Notes: a model not told the origin generated them from the sequence alone. 64,000 nucleotides of DNA from Neoceratodus forsteri (GCA_016271365.2 CM057456.1:663613501-663677500), one strand, 5' to 3'; shown: positions 22,213 through 34,343, counted from the stretch's first letter. Program-made: numbers and translations.

Positions 22213-22639
22213 TAATGTGCTTTCCACTTTCATTGTTTGTCGACAGGATTGCCCAATCCCGTCGGAAATGGCGTCCCCTTCCCCCACTTTTAATGTGCCA
22301 ACGGGGAGCCCACTCCTGTCGCATGATGTCCCCCCTTCTTCTTTGCCAGTGGGGGTGCCCAATCCCCTGTCGGCTACTGTGTCCCCCCCAAAAAAAGAAA
22401 CCACCTGTAAAATTGAAAACCGTCCACAATGTTTTTTTTACTACCTGTAAACAGAATACGGTCCCTCGTAGTCTCCCTACCCACCACCTGCACCCACCTA
22501 CTACGCACCCTGTCTCCCCACACCCCCCCATACTTACCTCCGGAGTCTGGCAAGATGATCTCTGGTGGACTGGGAACACGTCTGCACTCTTTAAAGCTGA
22601 CCACGAACTGAGGAAATGCCGGTAAGTTGTATAATGGAA

Positions 22640-23517
22640 AAAATAGTTTTTTTTTCAACTTTGATGCATATCTCTGGCATTTTTTGTAATTTTTGAACCA
22701 AATTTTAAATGTGGGGTTTTTGGAACCCCTCATCATGAATTCTGTCACTGTTATGAAGGTAATCCATTCTGAAAGGTGCTTTCACAGTCACTGTGTGGAA
22801 TCACCTTTTGGGACTGATTAATGCAAGGACAGTGGCAGTGTTCATGAGGTGGGTTCTCAAAAAGCCTATGTTGCAAATTTGGAGGAAAAAATCCAAAAAA
22901 TGGCTGTTTTATGAGTGTGCATTGCCACAGTTGCTACACATGCTCATAACTTCATGAATTTGCAATATTTTCATGCCAGATTTTTGACATTGTCATTTTT
23001 CTACACCTCCTTGTGAACAATACAGCTGTCATTTTTTGCATCCTGGCTGAAATGTGTTTCCACACTTCAGACGCACAATACCATGGTTGCTGTGAGAAAT
23101 AAGTGTTCTGGGCAGATTATGAAAATGACAGTGACATTGTTTATGAGCAGAGCTCCTAAAATGCCTATGTTGAAAATTTGGTGACGATACTCCATAAAAT
23201 GACTGTGTTACGGGCATGCGTTGCGCAGTTTGCACGGACGCTTGTAACGTGCATTTGTAATATTTCCACTCTGGATTTTCAACATTGGCATTTTTCCACA
23301 CCTTTTGATGAACAGTACAGCTGCCATTTTACATATCCTGCCTGAAATGTGTTTTCGCATGTCCGGCACAGAATAGCGCGGTAGCTCTGTGAAATCACTT
23401 TTTGGGACAGTTTGAGGAAATGACAGTGACACTGTACATGAGCAGAGGTGCAAAATGCCTATGTTGAAAATCTGGTGCCAAAACTCCATAAAATGACTGT
23501 GCTACAAGTGTGCATTG
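22640..23517 (-). repeat. HBE tandem array (copy E)
   Basis: About 300-bp units in reverse orientation, with landmarks near 22880, 23180 and 23477, plus the terminal half-unit at about 22640-22740. The array is cut by the SINE and the remainder lies at 31012-31160. Confidence 0.8.
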
Positions 23518-23765
23518 CGCACTGTCAGTGGCTCAGTAGGTAGCACACTTGCCTCTGAAGCTGGGAGATCAGAGGGCTGTGGGTTCAGTTCCCCCATCTG
23601 GCACTTGGGTTAATATCCCAGTACTGACACTGTAGAGCAGCATGAGAGGGGTGCTGCACTTCTCAGGTGCCGTCTTTTGGATGAGACGTTAAACCGAAGT
23701 CCCATCTGCCTGGATTGGTGGTAGTTCAGGTGGATGTTAAAGATCCCATGGCACTTATCGAAAAG

Positions 23766-23779
23766 AGTAGGGGGAATTT
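23766..23779. repeat. Target-site duplication, left copy
   Basis: AGTAGGGGGAATTT here corresponds to AGTAGGGGAATTT at 30819-30831, one G shorter. It brackets the Tx1-like LINE. Confidence 0.75.
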
Positions 23780-24213
23780 TTATTATTATAACATCAAAAC
23801 AAAAATAATTAGAAACAGTGTTTAAGAAACACAAAATAATATACAAAGAAGGTAACAAACAAAATCAAATAAGTATTGCAATCTTACAGTATCAAATCAA
23901 TGTGTGAAAATAACTATTTATAAACATTTCCCCTCTCCCCACTAAAAGAGTGGGTGAATTATAAATAATTTATACTACAATTACCAACAATAAAGAAACA
24001 TATTAATGTGAAATCACATGATATTTAAATTATTATCATAAATAAAAAAAGGAAAATATTAATCATACTTTATCAATAATACTGCCAAATTATATACCCA
24101 ACCAACCCCCTCTATGTAAGAAAATAATAACCCCCCTTTTTTATAACCTTATGTCATTGAATCTTCCTCATAATGAAAAATGAATCTAAATACAATGTGT
24201 ATCTGCTCATAAG

Positions 24214-25420
24214 CTATTTATATTTTATAAACATTGTAAACTCTTTCCACCAATTAGTCACCTTTCTAGTGGTATAAATTCCTAAATCATTAATATAAGC
24301 CCTTTTCATAGCCCCTTGAATCAATAAACCCACTGTATCATGTGACATCAATTTTTGATAAAGAACCCATTGGCATCTAGCCTGCCATAAGTAATATTTT
24401 AAACAACAATAAAAAATCTGTAAAGTATCTATATTATAGTTTCTTCCAAGCTGAGAAAACCATCCCAAGACTAGCTTATCATAATTCAGATGCAATAGCC
24501 ATCTCATATTCCATTTTGAAGCCAGGAATTTCCAAAGGGAACTAGCGTATGAACAATGAAACAAAAAATGATCCACAGTTTCTTCTTGGTCAATACAATC
24601 CAGAAAGGGGCATATTCATTCATCTTTAGCCTTATGTTTGACATTACCCCTAACCCCAATCCTTCCATATACTGCTAGCCACAAAAATGCTCACTTATAT
24701 CCTGGTAATCTGGGATTATTCAATTGTTGAAGTACCCCTGGAATCATTGTTGAAGGGCAATTTTTAAAGGCAGGCTCAGAAGGCTATAACAATGACATCA
24801 CTGTGTCACATAACTTTGGTCCTTTACTCTCTTTTACTACTTGTTTCAATAGACACCATTTAAAGAGTTTTTTTTTTTTTTGCCACAGGTTTAAAATATT
24901 GTGACATCATATCAATAATTTATTTAGAGGTTTAGGAGGAATTGTAAGCCAAGCTGAATAATAATGAACTAAGACATGTTTTATTAACAATCCATACCTA
25001 GATGTGGGTGGCAACAGACTAACCGTAATATTTTGTGCTATAAATAGAGCATAAAAAAATGACCAGATCCACCATTCCCAACCCCCCTTTTTCATTAGCA
25101 AGGTATGTGTATTGTCTCTTAATGGGGTTAAGTCTATTGCCCCAGACCATCTGAAAAAATAGACTGTATAGTCTGGTTTCAAACCCTATTGGTAGTGGAA
25201 ATATTATTGCAGTATATAATAAAATGGGAATTGAAAACTGTCTAATGAACTGTACCCATTTTAATTTTGATAATTTCCAATGTTTCCAAATTTGTATTTT
25301 GCAGTCTATGGAAGATAATGTTTTATCTCATTTCAAATCTAGAAGATTTTGGGGTCCATACAGTAATCCCAAAATCTTAATAGGATCTGAAGAGATTTGA
25401 AGACCCTGAATAATAATCCC
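24214..25420 (-). pseudogene. Tx1-like ORF2, C-terminal part
   Basis: The frame 24214-24576, with upstream codons to about 24605, reads FLDCIDQEETVDHFLFHCSYASSLW, split here in description only: a cysteine, then DHFLFHC followed by an aromatic stretch. This is the usual C-terminal zinc-binding motif region of L1/Tx1-group ORF2. A separate open stretch at 24907-25182 has IDLTPLRDNTH and WWIWSFFYA. Several stops separate these from the reverse transcriptase. Confidence 0.6.
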
Positions 25421-25421
25421 A

Positions 25422-26335
25422 TCAGGATAACTTACCCCAATAAACAAACCCTGACTTTTTGTGTATTAATTCTGGAGTTTGAGACAAAAGAATAAGTGAC
25501 CATAAAGTCCAAAAAAAATTAAACTTGATTATAGTCTGAAAAAAATACATATCATCCTCATATGCCTGTAAATATAGCTCTTCCATGATTGGTGGCCCCA
25601 GTACCCCCTTCCATCTTGGATGTTGTGATAGTGGTTGAATTAATGTATCTATTCTAAACAAATATAATAGTGGACTTAATGGACATCCTTGGCATTTCCC
25701 TATAGGAATATGAAATCCTTCTGTAATTTCATTCTGAATAACCGGATGAACAATGGCATTTCTATAAAGGGATTTTACCCAATTCAAAAAAGAGGCCAGA
25801 ACCCCATAATGTTTTAAGGTCATAAATAAAAAAGGGTGATAAGACCGATCAAAGGCCTTCATTTGATCCACTGGAACAATACAACCTGAAGTCCATACAA
25901 GGAAAAATGCTCTATTAAATCCTGAATAATTATAAGAGTGTGTTGAATTTTCTTTCCTGGAAGCCCACAATATTGTGAAGGGGAAATTACAGTATTTGCA
26001 AAAAGTATGAGTCTTGAATTCTGAATCCCAGATAATAATTTATAATAGGAATTTAGAATTGTAATTGGTCTCCAATTTTCTAAATGTTCTTTATTCCCTG
26101 ATTTATAGAGAAAAATTAATAGACCTTATGAAAACCAAATAGGAAATCTAAAAGTAGATAGAAAAAAATTAAACACAGGGACCAAACATTCTGAAAATTC
26201 AGAGGGAAAGGCTTTATATAGCTGAGACATAAGTCCATCAATCCCAGGAGAGGTTCCAGTTTTTTGGGATTTAATAGCATTTGTAATTTCTGCTCCTGTA
26301 ATGGGGTTAGTTAGAATTGACATATTAAACCTAGT
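25422..26335 (-). pseudogene. Tx1-like ORF2, reverse transcriptase
   Basis: Reading leftward: KSQKTGTSPGIDGL (26126-26323), then DQMKAFDRSYHPFLF, then GCPLSPLLYLF, then AYEDDMYFF, where the catalytic box normally reads YADDM. The alanine-to-glutamate change sits beside the catalytic aspartates. The frames of the two blocks differ, so at least one frameshift lies between them. The order and wording match Tx1-clade LINE reverse transcriptase. Confidence 0.75.
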
Positions 26336-26735
26336 TTTTAGAAATATAGAAACATAGAATTTGATGGCAGATAAGGACCGCTTGGACCACCTAGTCTGCT
26401 CATTTTCCTACCTAATAGATAAGCTGCAGATCCTAGTTAACCAACAGCTTACTTCCTCCTACCTCCCACTAGGACTGCCTTATGTCTGTCCCATGCATTC
26501 TTAAATTCCCCTACTGTTCTTGACTCCACGACCTCCTCAGGGTGGCTGTTTCATGCATCCACAACCCTCTCCGTGAAAAAATACTTCCTCACATTACTTC
26601 TGAGCCATCCCCTTTCTTTCTTCAAATTGTGCCCCCTTGTTCTTGCACATCTCTTTTTCTGAAAGATGCCACACTCTTGGACTTTGTTGATTCCCTTGAG
26701 GTACTTGAAAGTTTGGAATTTTTATCTTATGCAAA
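26336..26735 (-). mobile_element. CR1/L2 LINE 3' end, nested in the Tx1-like LINE
   Basis: Reverse complement of the 3' end seen at 46260-46650: CTTATCTGCC followed by the AAATTCTATGTTTCTATATTTC tail at 26336-26365 (minus sense), and upstream TTTTTTCACGGAGAGGGTTGTG. It is 5'-truncated and separates the Tx1-like reverse transcriptase from its endonuclease region. Confidence 0.8.
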
Positions 26736-27922
26736 CAATTTCCCATGTCCTCCACACTAGGGGGCACCACTGGTTTATGAAAAAGTAAGAACTGTTTTAT
26801 TTATTTTTTAATTTGTTTTTATTGTTTTTCAACACACAACACACAACAAATGACATGACACAGTAATCACAATGACATACATGCCCACCCAGGTAATAAT
26901 ACAAGTATTAACAATGTTGTGTCCTGTCAAGAATTGTTTTATAACAGCATGAAGACATATATTATCCTATATTGATTATCCTTCCTGATTTAAAAGAGAT
27001 ATCATAGTTGTTTTGGATTTGTATTTTTTAAAGGCTTCATAGGGATCACCCTGAGGTTGCTTTTTTATACCATATTGAAAAAGTACTTTCATTGTATTAG
27101 CTCAATTATATTGTACCTCTTGAATTTGTTGTTTTAAATCAACTATTTGGGTAGTAAAATCATTGTTTGAGGTATTTGCTTTAGCAAAAAGAGAATATAT
27201 TTGCTGACACAATTTTAAATAATGTAGGAATTTCGAATTTTCTCTAGACCTACCTTGATTTTTTAACATCACTTGCAAATCCTCCTTAGATTCTCTCCAC
27301 CATTCTCCTAAGTCATCATATAAAAAGGAAACTGAAAGGCTAGCAATAAGCAAAGACTTAATGTTATTTAGCACTAAAGGACACTTTAACATGAGTGAAC
27401 TTAGTTTCCATCTTGACTTCTGTGGTAATGGTAGGGAAACTGAAGAAAAATTACACTGAAGAAGCATGTGATCTGAAAAGGCCATCGGGAAGGAGTGAAA
27501 AGTAAAGGGGGGAAGATTATGTGAGGGAAAGATATAATCTATTACAGATGTGTATGTGTTCCTTTTATAAGTAAATTTAGGACTACCATATTGGTAGCAT
27601 CTACCATCTATAAGATCTAATGTATTTATTAATTGAAACAGAGCATTAGAATCACAATATTTTTTTTTCCACTACCTGTAATTCCACTTTTCACATTTTT
27701 TAACTCACAGTTAAAATCTCCACATAAGAAGATTTCAAAAGAAGTTAGTAAAAAAGGTTTAAGCATCATAAAAAGAGCAACCCATTCTGCCTTTACCTGA
27801 GAACAATATACATTAATATGGAGGACTGTCCTCTACAGGTTGAGAATCAGGATCCATACAGTCCATTTCTGAATCACCCCACTGTGTGGATAACACAGCA
27901 AAAGGATTACTAGATTTAATAT
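26736..27922 (-). pseudogene. Tx1-like ORF2, endonuclease end and linker
   Basis: The open stretch 27102-27485 begins MAFSDHMLLQCNFSSVSLP. SDH is the conserved C-terminal histidine motif of LINE endonucleases. It is followed by a tryptophan-rich, coiled linker. Upstream sequence to 27922 should hold the rest of the endonuclease but is broken by stops. About 350 bp at 26736-27090 is AT-rich with no recognisable coding content. Confidence 0.55.
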
Positions 27923-30751
27923 CTACTGGGGGGAGGCAGGAGGAGGTTTAAGGTTCCTTGAGGACCTCCTGACTTGAATTACAGGAGGATTAACTGGAGG
28001 ATCATGAGGTAGCATCTCCTTTTGTGCATCATAGCATACAGGAGAAAGAAGGGGAGAAACCTTAGAGGGAGAAGAAGGAGGTTTTTCCTCAGACGTTCTT
28101 AATCCCTGAGATGGAGCTGGGGGAAGGATAACTACATCAGCTGGAAAAGCAGTCTCAGCCTGGTTTGAACCAGCAGCGAAGTCCTGGGCTTTCTGAATCA
28201 AAAGATCTGGACTACCACTGGATGATTTATTTTTTGCTGCCCATACACACTCAGAAAATACATGGCCTGTATCTTCACAAAGGTCACACCTTGTAAAATT
28301 ATTTATTTATTTATTGAAAATGTTTTACCAGGAAAGGCACACTGAGCAAAAAGATGCTCGTCTCATGGTGCGACCTGGGGGGAGGGGGATTACAGAGGAG
28401 GCAGGTATACATAACAAAGTTGAACTTACAGTAGCACAATATGGAAAATGTATATAGTTGGGAAGGATACATTAGAACAAAGTACATAGGCAGTGCCGTT
28501 CAGCATGGCACAGGCTCAGCAAGTACAGGTTATACAAATTGTGGTTAACCAACTAGGTAGGAGCAGTAAGGAACAAGAACGTAAGGGGATGGTATACAAA
28601 ACAAGGTACACATCGAGGCAAACATGAAGTACATAAGTGCCCGTAAATAGAACAGGGTTAGTAATACAGAACTTGAGTGCCAGTAGTGGAGGTTGAGCTT
28701 GGGGAGGAGCATCAAACAGAAAGGAGGATTGGAGAGCAAGAGAGTGGTGGGGATGGGGGGGTGATGAAGCATGGGTGTAAGGGAGGGTTAGGTGAGGAGG
28801 GGGGAGTGGGGCTGGGGAGCTTAGATTGATTAGGAAGGGGGGAAGGGAGAAATTGAGAGTGAGGAGTAGGTAATGGAGAGGGTATAAATTAGTACATTGA
28901 AAGGCAATATGACCTATCTCCCCACAATTATCGCATCTAGACTTGTCACATGAACTAGACAAGTGTGTTCTGGAACCGCACTTGTAACAGGCCCGGGGCT
29001 GCCCAGCATAAATACAAACCCCCCTGTCTCTTCCTAGCAAAAAAGAATTAGGGATGTGGTCAATCCCAGTATCATTTTGCCTAAGCTTCACTTTAAAGCG
29101 CCAACCTCCTGTCCAAAATTGCTCTGTGTCTAATATAGCTTCAGGAGAGCTCAATACCTCACATTTTTGGGACAACCAGTAAGAAATATCATCCACATGA
29201 ACCCCCTCATTCCTGAACATGATTGTAACGCATTTAATTAATGGCCTTCTTAATGGTATAACCAAAAAGGGGGTCCATGTGGGTGAAAACTTAACCTGGT
29301 TGTACTGCTCCCAAAACAGATCAAGAGCATAGGCTGAACAAAAGCTGACATTGAAGTTGTCCTCTCCTGAGATGTTGATAAATGCAAACACTTCCCTGGG
29401 AGAGAAATGCAAGGAATCCTTTAGCAGACATTTACCTATATAAGGCTTATCAGGCCTAACATCTAAACCCCCTTTATAGCAGAGTCTAACAGCATTTCTG
29501 CGTGGTGCAGCTTCTTTTTTAATTTTGGAAAATAACTCTGACATCAAAGGTTTTTCTGAATCTGATTTTCCCTGTAATATATTAGAAGATTGTCCAGTTT
29601 CAGAAATGTCAATGGCTACGGGAGCAGTGGCTTGTGAGGCCACAACAGAAGGCCCATCTATATCCTGTACCCCCATGGTAGTTCCTGAGGTTATAGGTGG
29701 AACAGGTAACTTTGGCTTCCAAGCAGGTTCATTCTGAGAAAAATTTAACTTGGGGTCCCAGTCAGGTGTGGGTAGCCAAGTCCCTTTATCCAAAGTCCAT
29801 CCTGCTTCACTCAAGGCCCATTGTGGGGACCATGTTTCTTCTGTGAGGGGCTGTGAGAGAGGAACAGGTACCGAGGATACTGAGCTAACCTCCGAGATAG
29901 TACAGGTAGATGCAGCTTTAACCCCCTCCAAAGTCCCCAAGTTCCTTTTAGAAAAAAAATCACAGCAGCTCTCTTTTCTTTTCTTTTCTTTAATCCCCAG
30001 GTTCCTCATGCATTAACAAAGGAAATTCTGAAGCTCCCTCCTGGTTCAAAGGATCAGTTTGAAATACACAGTTTACCTCAGTATCTGCAAGTCCAGTAGG
30101 GGATTTCATCACTGGATTACGAAAAACAAACCCTGCTGCTTTCAATGGGGCAACAGCTTGCAAGTTGGAAACGGAGCTGCCGTGCTCCGAGTTAGACACA
30201 TCCAGGACTTTAGATTTTGCCGTAGCAATGAGAGGTAAGCTTGAATTAACATCAAGTGTTCCCGATTCCCGTAATGGCTCTCGGCACTGAACCACACTGG
30301 ATTCTACACTGCCAGCCAACTGAGAATTTCTGGAAAGGATTTTTACTTCAGGCAAAGAATTAGAAAGTTGCAGTAACTCACCCGACTGTTCCGTATCGGG
30401 AGCCTCCTCAGTAACCTTAGATTCTTGACAGATGACAGCCCGATTCAGAGAATTGACAGACTGAGCTGTAGAATGTAACAAAACAGTTGTTTTTTTCAAA
30501 CGGTCTTGTTCCTGCACAAGAACTTCAAGCTGAAGTTTAAGCTGATCCTGAAGGTCCTCTGTAACAGTAACTATAGGCATCTCCATATTTTTCACCGGCT
30601 GTAATTCCACTTGTGTTGCATCCTCTGTAGACACAAAAACTTCACCGTCATCTGGTTCCTTATTTGTAAGAATAGATTTATTCATTGCATTAAGCTCCTC
30701 AGAAATTAAAGCAGAGCCCAACAACCGCTCTCCTTCCTCTGAGACGCCCAT
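27923..30751 (-). pseudogene. Tx1-like ORF1 with three CCHC zinc knuckles
   Basis: The RNA-binding protein of the LINE. It starts at ATG 30751 and reads 253 codons, then shifts by one frame at about 30000, near an AAAAG-rich tract, and continues in 28516-30009. Three CX2CX4HX4C knuckles follow: CYKCGSRTHLSSSC, CDNCGEIGHIAFQC and, after a 582-bp insertion, CDLCEDTGHVFSEC at about 28240-28290. The C-terminus (27923-28290) is Pro/Ser-rich with a basic stretch RRSSRNLK. Three knuckles fit Tx1-clade ORF1. The frameshift and insertion break it. Confidence 0.75.
28302..28883 (-). mobile_element. Retroposon inserted in the third zinc knuckle region
   Basis: A 582-bp insert flanked by TAAAATTA (28294-28301) and TAAATTA (28884-28890). 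On the minus strand it ends in CATTTTCAATAAATAAATAAAT, that is, an (AAAT)n tail preceded by TTTTACCAGG-type sequence seen in several vertebrate retroposons. The open frame through it is chance: it is not part of ORF1. Confidence 0.65.
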
Positions 30752-30818
30752 CTTCTCCCAGGTCTGACAGAAAGTGACCTAGCTCACAAACAGCAAGTCC
30801 CCCTACTGCCAGCAATGC

Positions 30819-30831
30819 AGTAGGGGAATTT
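30819..30831. repeat. Target-site duplication, right copy
   Basis: AGTAGGGGAATTT, matching 23766-23779. Sequence beyond it continues the SINE. Confidence 0.75.
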
Positions 30832-31212
30832 CCCCGGTGGCCTGGCCAAATTTCCCTCATTCACTAAAAATACCACCAACAGCTTAATCTGGTTCAACAT
30901 CAGTTGGCATTCATCTGTATCCCCCTTCCCTGGGTCATGCCTGAAAATAGGCAGGATTTGTCTAGTGCACTTACCCGGTCAACAAAAACTAAAACAAACA
31001 AAAAAAAATAATAATAATTTCCCACGCACCCTTGTAACTTTGCAAATTTGCAATATTTGCATGCCACATTTTCACCACTGCCATTTTTTTACGCCTCCTT
31101 ATGAACTGTACAGCTGTCATTTTTCACATCCTGCCAAAAATGTGTTTCTCCACTGCACTACCAAAGCCAATGCCAGCGCAACAACATTCGGCATTGACAA
31201 ATGCTTGTTTGT

Positions 31213-31642
31213 TCCAGGCTTTACAAGCCTCTTTAGATGTTCCACTGCACTTTTGTGCTAGGCAAAGTATGCCTATTTGAACATTTCTTGTTAAGTTCCC
31301 ACAGAGTTAACATTTTCTCTCAGAACTGTAGGGGTCCTTTTCTATGGGACCCAACCCACAGTAAAATACTTAAACAGGTCTTTGAAATGCCAAGTGACTG
31401 AGGTTCCTGCTATTAGTGCTGTTGGTGTGTTGAAGGCATTGGGGATCTGAGGGCAGGTAAATTAGTTTAGTTTTCATTTACTGCCTCCCCTTGCAACAAA
31501 CTTTTAAACTTTAATCTGTCAGTTTAATTTTGTTATTTTGCCATTAATACTGCAGAGAGGTTAAGGCATCAGGGGTCTGAGGGCAGATAAATAAGTTCAT
31601 TTTCTGTTCACCGCCTCCCCCTGCAACAAACTTTTAAGTTAT
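31213..31642. repeat. Left flank of Harbinger 3, duplicated at 39555-39825
   Basis: The stretch from about 31388 (GGTTCCTGCTATTAGTGCTG) to 31640 matches 39575-39822 in the same orientation, including two internal half-repeats with GTCTGAGGGCAGRTAAAT. Harbinger 3 inserted into the first of these tandem copies. Confidence 0.7.
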
Positions 31643-31980
31643 TGGCCCAGATATTCAAAAGGATTGAGCCATGTGCTATAGGGTTGCACCAGCGCAAGTC
31701 CGAAAATCCACCATTCTGCGATATTCAGTGGGAGGCAGATGCACCCCCCCAAATCACATTGCACAAGAGCACAATGATAATGAATGTATGCGCAACTGAA
31801 GGGGGAGGAACCACGCATAAATGGCGTGGTGCGATATTCAACAACATGCGCCATGTGCAATAGGGGAGTAAGCAGAAGCTGCGCGATAGAGGAAATGAGC
31901 CAAAATAAAAAGGAACGAGAGAGGCACAAGAATGCTACAGGGAAGGCACATGTTGCTGAACCATAGCCAGCCACACAGGC

Positions 31981-32018
<38 letters not shown>
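31981..32018. repeat. (CA)n microsatellite
   Basis: About 17 CA repeats inside Harbinger 3, upstream of the transposase. Confidence 0.95.
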
Positions 32019-32308
32019 GCAGGACAGAGACAGAGCACCTGGAACCCACAGGCACAGGGAAGGTGTGGGGAGCCACAGCCACAGCCACAGCCACAGTGCA
32101 GAAGAGGGAAGTGCCACACAGCACAGAGATCACCACAGGAAGGTGTTCCCGGTGCAGGGGAAGTAGCAGTCAGGACAGCGGGGGAAACACAGAAACAGCT
32201 GCCAGGGGGGACACAAGCCAGGGACATGGCCAGTGCCACCATCCAGATGGAGGCAGTTATGAGGGGGGTGAGAAGGCAGGCAGCAGGGGGGCACGGCCGT
32301 GGAAGGGC

Positions 32309-33498
32309 TCATTGGTGGTATGCCCCAACAGGCAGTACCGAGCCTGCACCAGCTTTGAGCTGTACACCGATACCGAGATCGTGGGCCGGTACCACCCAAA
32401 CTTGGCAATTCTGAGGCGGCTCTGTGAGCTGTGCAGTGATGTGATGCAGGCACCCACATGATGGAGTCATGCTCTGTCAGTGGAGACAAAAGTGACAGCT
32501 TGCATGTGCCTGCTCACTATGGGTACCTTCCAGAGACCAGCAGGGGACACCACAGGCATAACCCAGTCAGCCGTGTCATGCCACCTCACCCAATTCCTCA
32601 GCGCACTGCTGCCACATGCTGCAGAGTACATCCATTTCCCCAGCACACCGGCGGAGTGCACAGAAAACATACAGGAGTTCCACAGGGTAACACGTATGCC
32701 TGGCATGCTAGGGGCAATAGACTGCACCCATGTGGCCATCCGCACACCACCTGGCCCCAAAGGGGCCACATATATCAATCGGAAGGGGTATGCAAGAATC
32801 AACTGCCAGGTGGTGTGCGATGCCAGGAGGCACATAATCAATGTCTGTACCACGCACCCTGGGGGAGCACATGATGCCTTCATCTGGCACCAGTCAGCAC
32901 TGCGCCACAGATTCGAGAGTGGGGACATCCCCACTGGCCACCTAGTGGGTTTGTATGCAAATCATGCAGAAAGACATAGAGCTTGGGAGGGGCATAGTCA
33001 GAGGTGACATGGGTATTGGCCTAGATGGCCTAAGGCAGGGCGACGCTGATCACCAAACTAACCTCCACCCTCTACACACAGGTAACAGTGGATACCCACT
33101 CCATCCCTGGCTGCTCACACCATACCGGCAGCCCGTGACCCCATCTCAGCAATGCTATAGTGAGGCACATGCCACCACACGCAATGTCATCGAGCAGGTG
33201 TTCGGGATGCTGAAGGCATGTTTCCGTTGCATGGACATGTCTGGCGGTACTTTACAGTACAGCCCTTCAAAGGCCTGCAGGCTATTCCTGGCCTGTTGCT
33301 TGCATCCTGCACAACATGGCCAATGACTGTGGGATAGCCGTGCAGGTCGAAGAGTGGGACAGTGATGTGGACGATGAGGACGCTGGTGAAGATGGTGATG
33401 GGCAGCCCCCCCTTGCGCGACAGGACCCCCAACTGATCCAGCTGGCACAGCTGCACCAGGACACCATCATAGAGGAGCACTTCAGCCAACCCAGGTAA
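32309..33498 (+). pseudogene. Harbinger-3 transposase (HARBI1-like)
   Basis: The best-preserved Harbinger transposase here. Exon 1 (about 32309-32948) holds YTDTEIVGRYHPNLAILRRL, GDTTGITQSAVSCHL (HTH-like), GAIDCTHVAI (first catalytic Asp), and HPGGAHDAFIW (second Asp). A TGA at 32459-32461 interrupts it, probably a CGA arginine codon changed by CpG decay. The intron 32949-33081 (GTTTGT...CACACAG) splices LVG to NSGYPLHPWLLTP. Exon 2 reaches NVIEQVFGMLK with the catalytic Glu. A one-base shift at about 33300 precedes CILHNMAND and an acidic tail (VEEWDSDVDDEDAGEDGD) ending at 33498. In the DSGY motif the Asp is Asn. The start codon is not certain. Confidence 0.85.
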
Positions 33499-34343
33499 GT
33501 CATGAGGCCATGTGCAACCACCAGTGGCAAAGGCACAACCCACAAACATGCATGGACAAACACCAGGGGTGCATGCTTCCAAGGGAAGTGGCCGAGCATG
33601 GAACTGCACACACCACCAGGGATGGGCAAGGTCTAACATGGCACGCAGTCACACATGCACACACACACACCTCACAAGACATGCACAAAGGGTAGGAGGC
33701 ACGCCGACCCCGACCGCCACCCCTAGCCACACACACGTCCACAGACCACCATGCCCACTGCCTGTCATTGTGCGTGTGCCAGACGCTGGGCACCATTGCA
33801 CAGTGGTGGACAGTGAAACACAGGCATCATCATGTGCATGCTACAGTGGACAGCAGCTGGGAGGGTGTGCAGATGGAACATGTGTGTGCATGCAGGGCCG
33901 GGTACCCCACCTGTGCATTGCACGCTGAGCAACACAATGCACATAGGGCAGCATCAGACAGTAGCCGTGCTGGGAGACAGGTCAGTCATGTGCCACAGTG
34001 CTACGGCCGCCACAGATGCGTGGGCGGCCACACCCGAGACCCGCCAGCAGTGACAGGCTGACCAATGGCCTCATGGGGTGGCACCGACGGTCCCCCAGGG
34101 GTTCCACTGTGTGAACGCGACCATGCTCGTGCAGAGGTCTGCAGCACACCGAACAAGCCTGCTCCAGGTGTGCTCAGGATGCCCACAGCTGAACCCGGTG
34201 TCGACAAGGAGGGTGTTGTACGACGCCGGGAATGGGAGGGTGGACATTGCACTGCGTGGTGCCTGCAACGCATGGGTAAATAACTGTGCCCATTGTGGCT
34301 ATGACAGTTGTGATTGTCTGTGTCTGCCTGTCAATGGCAGTGA

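Larger units (their letters stand above)
23780..30818 (-). mobile_element. Tx1-like LINE, 7.0 kb, decayed
   Basis: A two-ORF non-LTR retrotransposon on the minus strand. ORF1 has a long acidic/serine-rich N-terminus and three CCHC knuckles. ORF2 has an endonuclease remnant, a reverse transcriptase like that of the Tx1 clade of L1-group LINEs, and a C-terminal cysteine-histidine motif. The 3' end (at low coordinates) finishes in an AATAATAAAAA-type tail. The 5' end begins just inside 30818. Two later insertions lie in it: a retroposon at 28302-28883 and a CR1/L2 3' end at about 26336-26735. Frameshifts make it inactive. Tx1 assignment is by eye; an L1-type element is the alternative. Confidence 0.75.
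23518..31005 (+). mobile_element. tRNA-headed SINE, split by a Tx1-like LINE
   Basis: Same family as 20158-20581. The head and body (23518-23779) include the A-box CTCAGTAGGTAGC, the B-box GGTTCAGTTCC and GATGTTAAAGATCCCATGG. The rest (30819-31005) resumes at AGTAGGGGAATTTCCCCGG and runs to CCCGGTCAACAAAAACTAAA plus an A-rich tail. The two parts join in order and share a 13-14 bp duplication. Confidence 0.85.
21803..31212 (-). mobile_element. HBE copy E, carrying a nested SINE and LINE
   Basis: Its right end is at low coordinates: TTTTA then ATGTTGGC (21808-21815) pairing with GCCAACAT (21827-21834). A GC-rich middle follows, with the donor-like site (22531-22543, reversed), then the array (22640-23517). 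The element then breaks at the SINE and resumes at about 31012, ending with the left-end hairpin ACATTCGGCATTGACAAATG and GTTTGTT at 31205-31212. Without the insertions it is about 1.9 kb. Confidence 0.7.

Noticed and set aside
28516..28900. Last 120 or so codons of the 497-codon Tx1-like ORF1 frame
   Set aside because: This part is an inserted retroposon with its own tail and duplication. The true ORF1 continues at 28290.
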